Positions 16,343-16,395 of a stretch of 16,395 nt of DNA are shown one piece after another (within the stretch, counting starts at the first letter, position 1; every line of letters begins with the position of its first letter). Location of the stretch: the NCBI GenBank assembly GCA_964612995.1, contig CAZTGE010000093.1, positions 1 to 16,395 on the forward strand, given 5' to 3'. The notes below the pieces were generated by a model that was given only the letters and a program-made list of their open reading frames with translations, was not told where the DNA came from and made no database searches. The DNA is from SLQH01 sp964612995. GTDB lineage: Bacteria > Planctomycetota > UBA11346. Made by a program: the position numbers and the translations under genes.

Positions 16343-16395
16343 GAGGGGGCGCTGCCCCCTCGCGCCTTCGGCGCGTACCCCCTCGCGCCTTCGGC
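16343..16395. repeat. Third copy of the hairpin repeat, with a 23-bp tandem unit, cut by window edge
   Basis: GAGGGGGC (16343-16350) pairs perfectly with GCCCCCTC (16354-16361), loop GCT. GCGCC-TTC-GGCGC follows at 16362-16374. The same two hairpins open the repeat at about 10467-10497. The 18 bases 16355-16372 are repeated exactly at 16378-16395, giving a 23-bp tandem unit whose second copy is truncated by the window edge. Confidence 0.75.

Noticed and set aside
16290..16395. A CRISPR array at the window end
   Set aside because: The 23-bp unit repeats head to tail with no unique spacers.

Overview
The window is very GC-rich double-stranded bacterial DNA with tightly spaced genes and long spurious antisense ORFs, as expected at such base composition. 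The gene types suggest a Gram-negative or planctomycete-like bacterium: ECF sigma factors with membrane-bound partners, a membrane sigma factor fused to an STN-like domain, large TPR and helical-repeat proteins, a PEGA lipoprotein and a predicted outer-membrane barrel. I favour Planctomycetota, about even odds. A GC-rich gammaproteobacterium is not excluded, because REP-like hairpin repeats are also common there. No rRNA, tRNA, CRISPR array, transposase or phage gene was seen.

Layout. Bases 1-60 hold the edge of a REP-like palindromic repeat. A giant TPR protein (199-3573, minus) is divergent from a DEDDy 3'-5' exonuclease (3851-4693, plus), and a long imperfect inverted repeat (3609-3819) lies between them. 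The exonuclease converges on an L-fucose mutarotase (fucU, 4699-5133, minus), which is itself divergent from a PEGA-domain lipoprotein (5289-6143, plus). A 600-base gene-free region follows. It holds a composite element of at least eight hairpins (6268-6580), one end of which is an inverted copy of bases 1-60.

From 14196 down to 6759 every gene reads on the minus strand. In order of transcription these are gpsA, an outer-membrane-like protein (4-base ATGA overlap), an ECF sigma factor and its putative membrane anti-sigma factor (4-base GTGA overlap), an orphan sigma-54 response regulator of the NtrC family, and a single-pass membrane protein with an Arg-rich tail and a helical-repeat domain. 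A second hairpin repeat lies between the anti-sigma gene and the regulator gene. The order puts phospholipid-precursor synthesis next to an envelope protein and two regulatory systems, so a link to envelope homeostasis is plausible but inferred.

On the plus strand, divergent from gpsA, is the most unusual gene (14412-16238): a sigma-70-like protein joined through a membrane segment and a (Asp/Glu-Pro)15 linker to a secretin/TonB short N-terminal (STN)-like domain. The window ends inside a third copy of the hairpin repeat.
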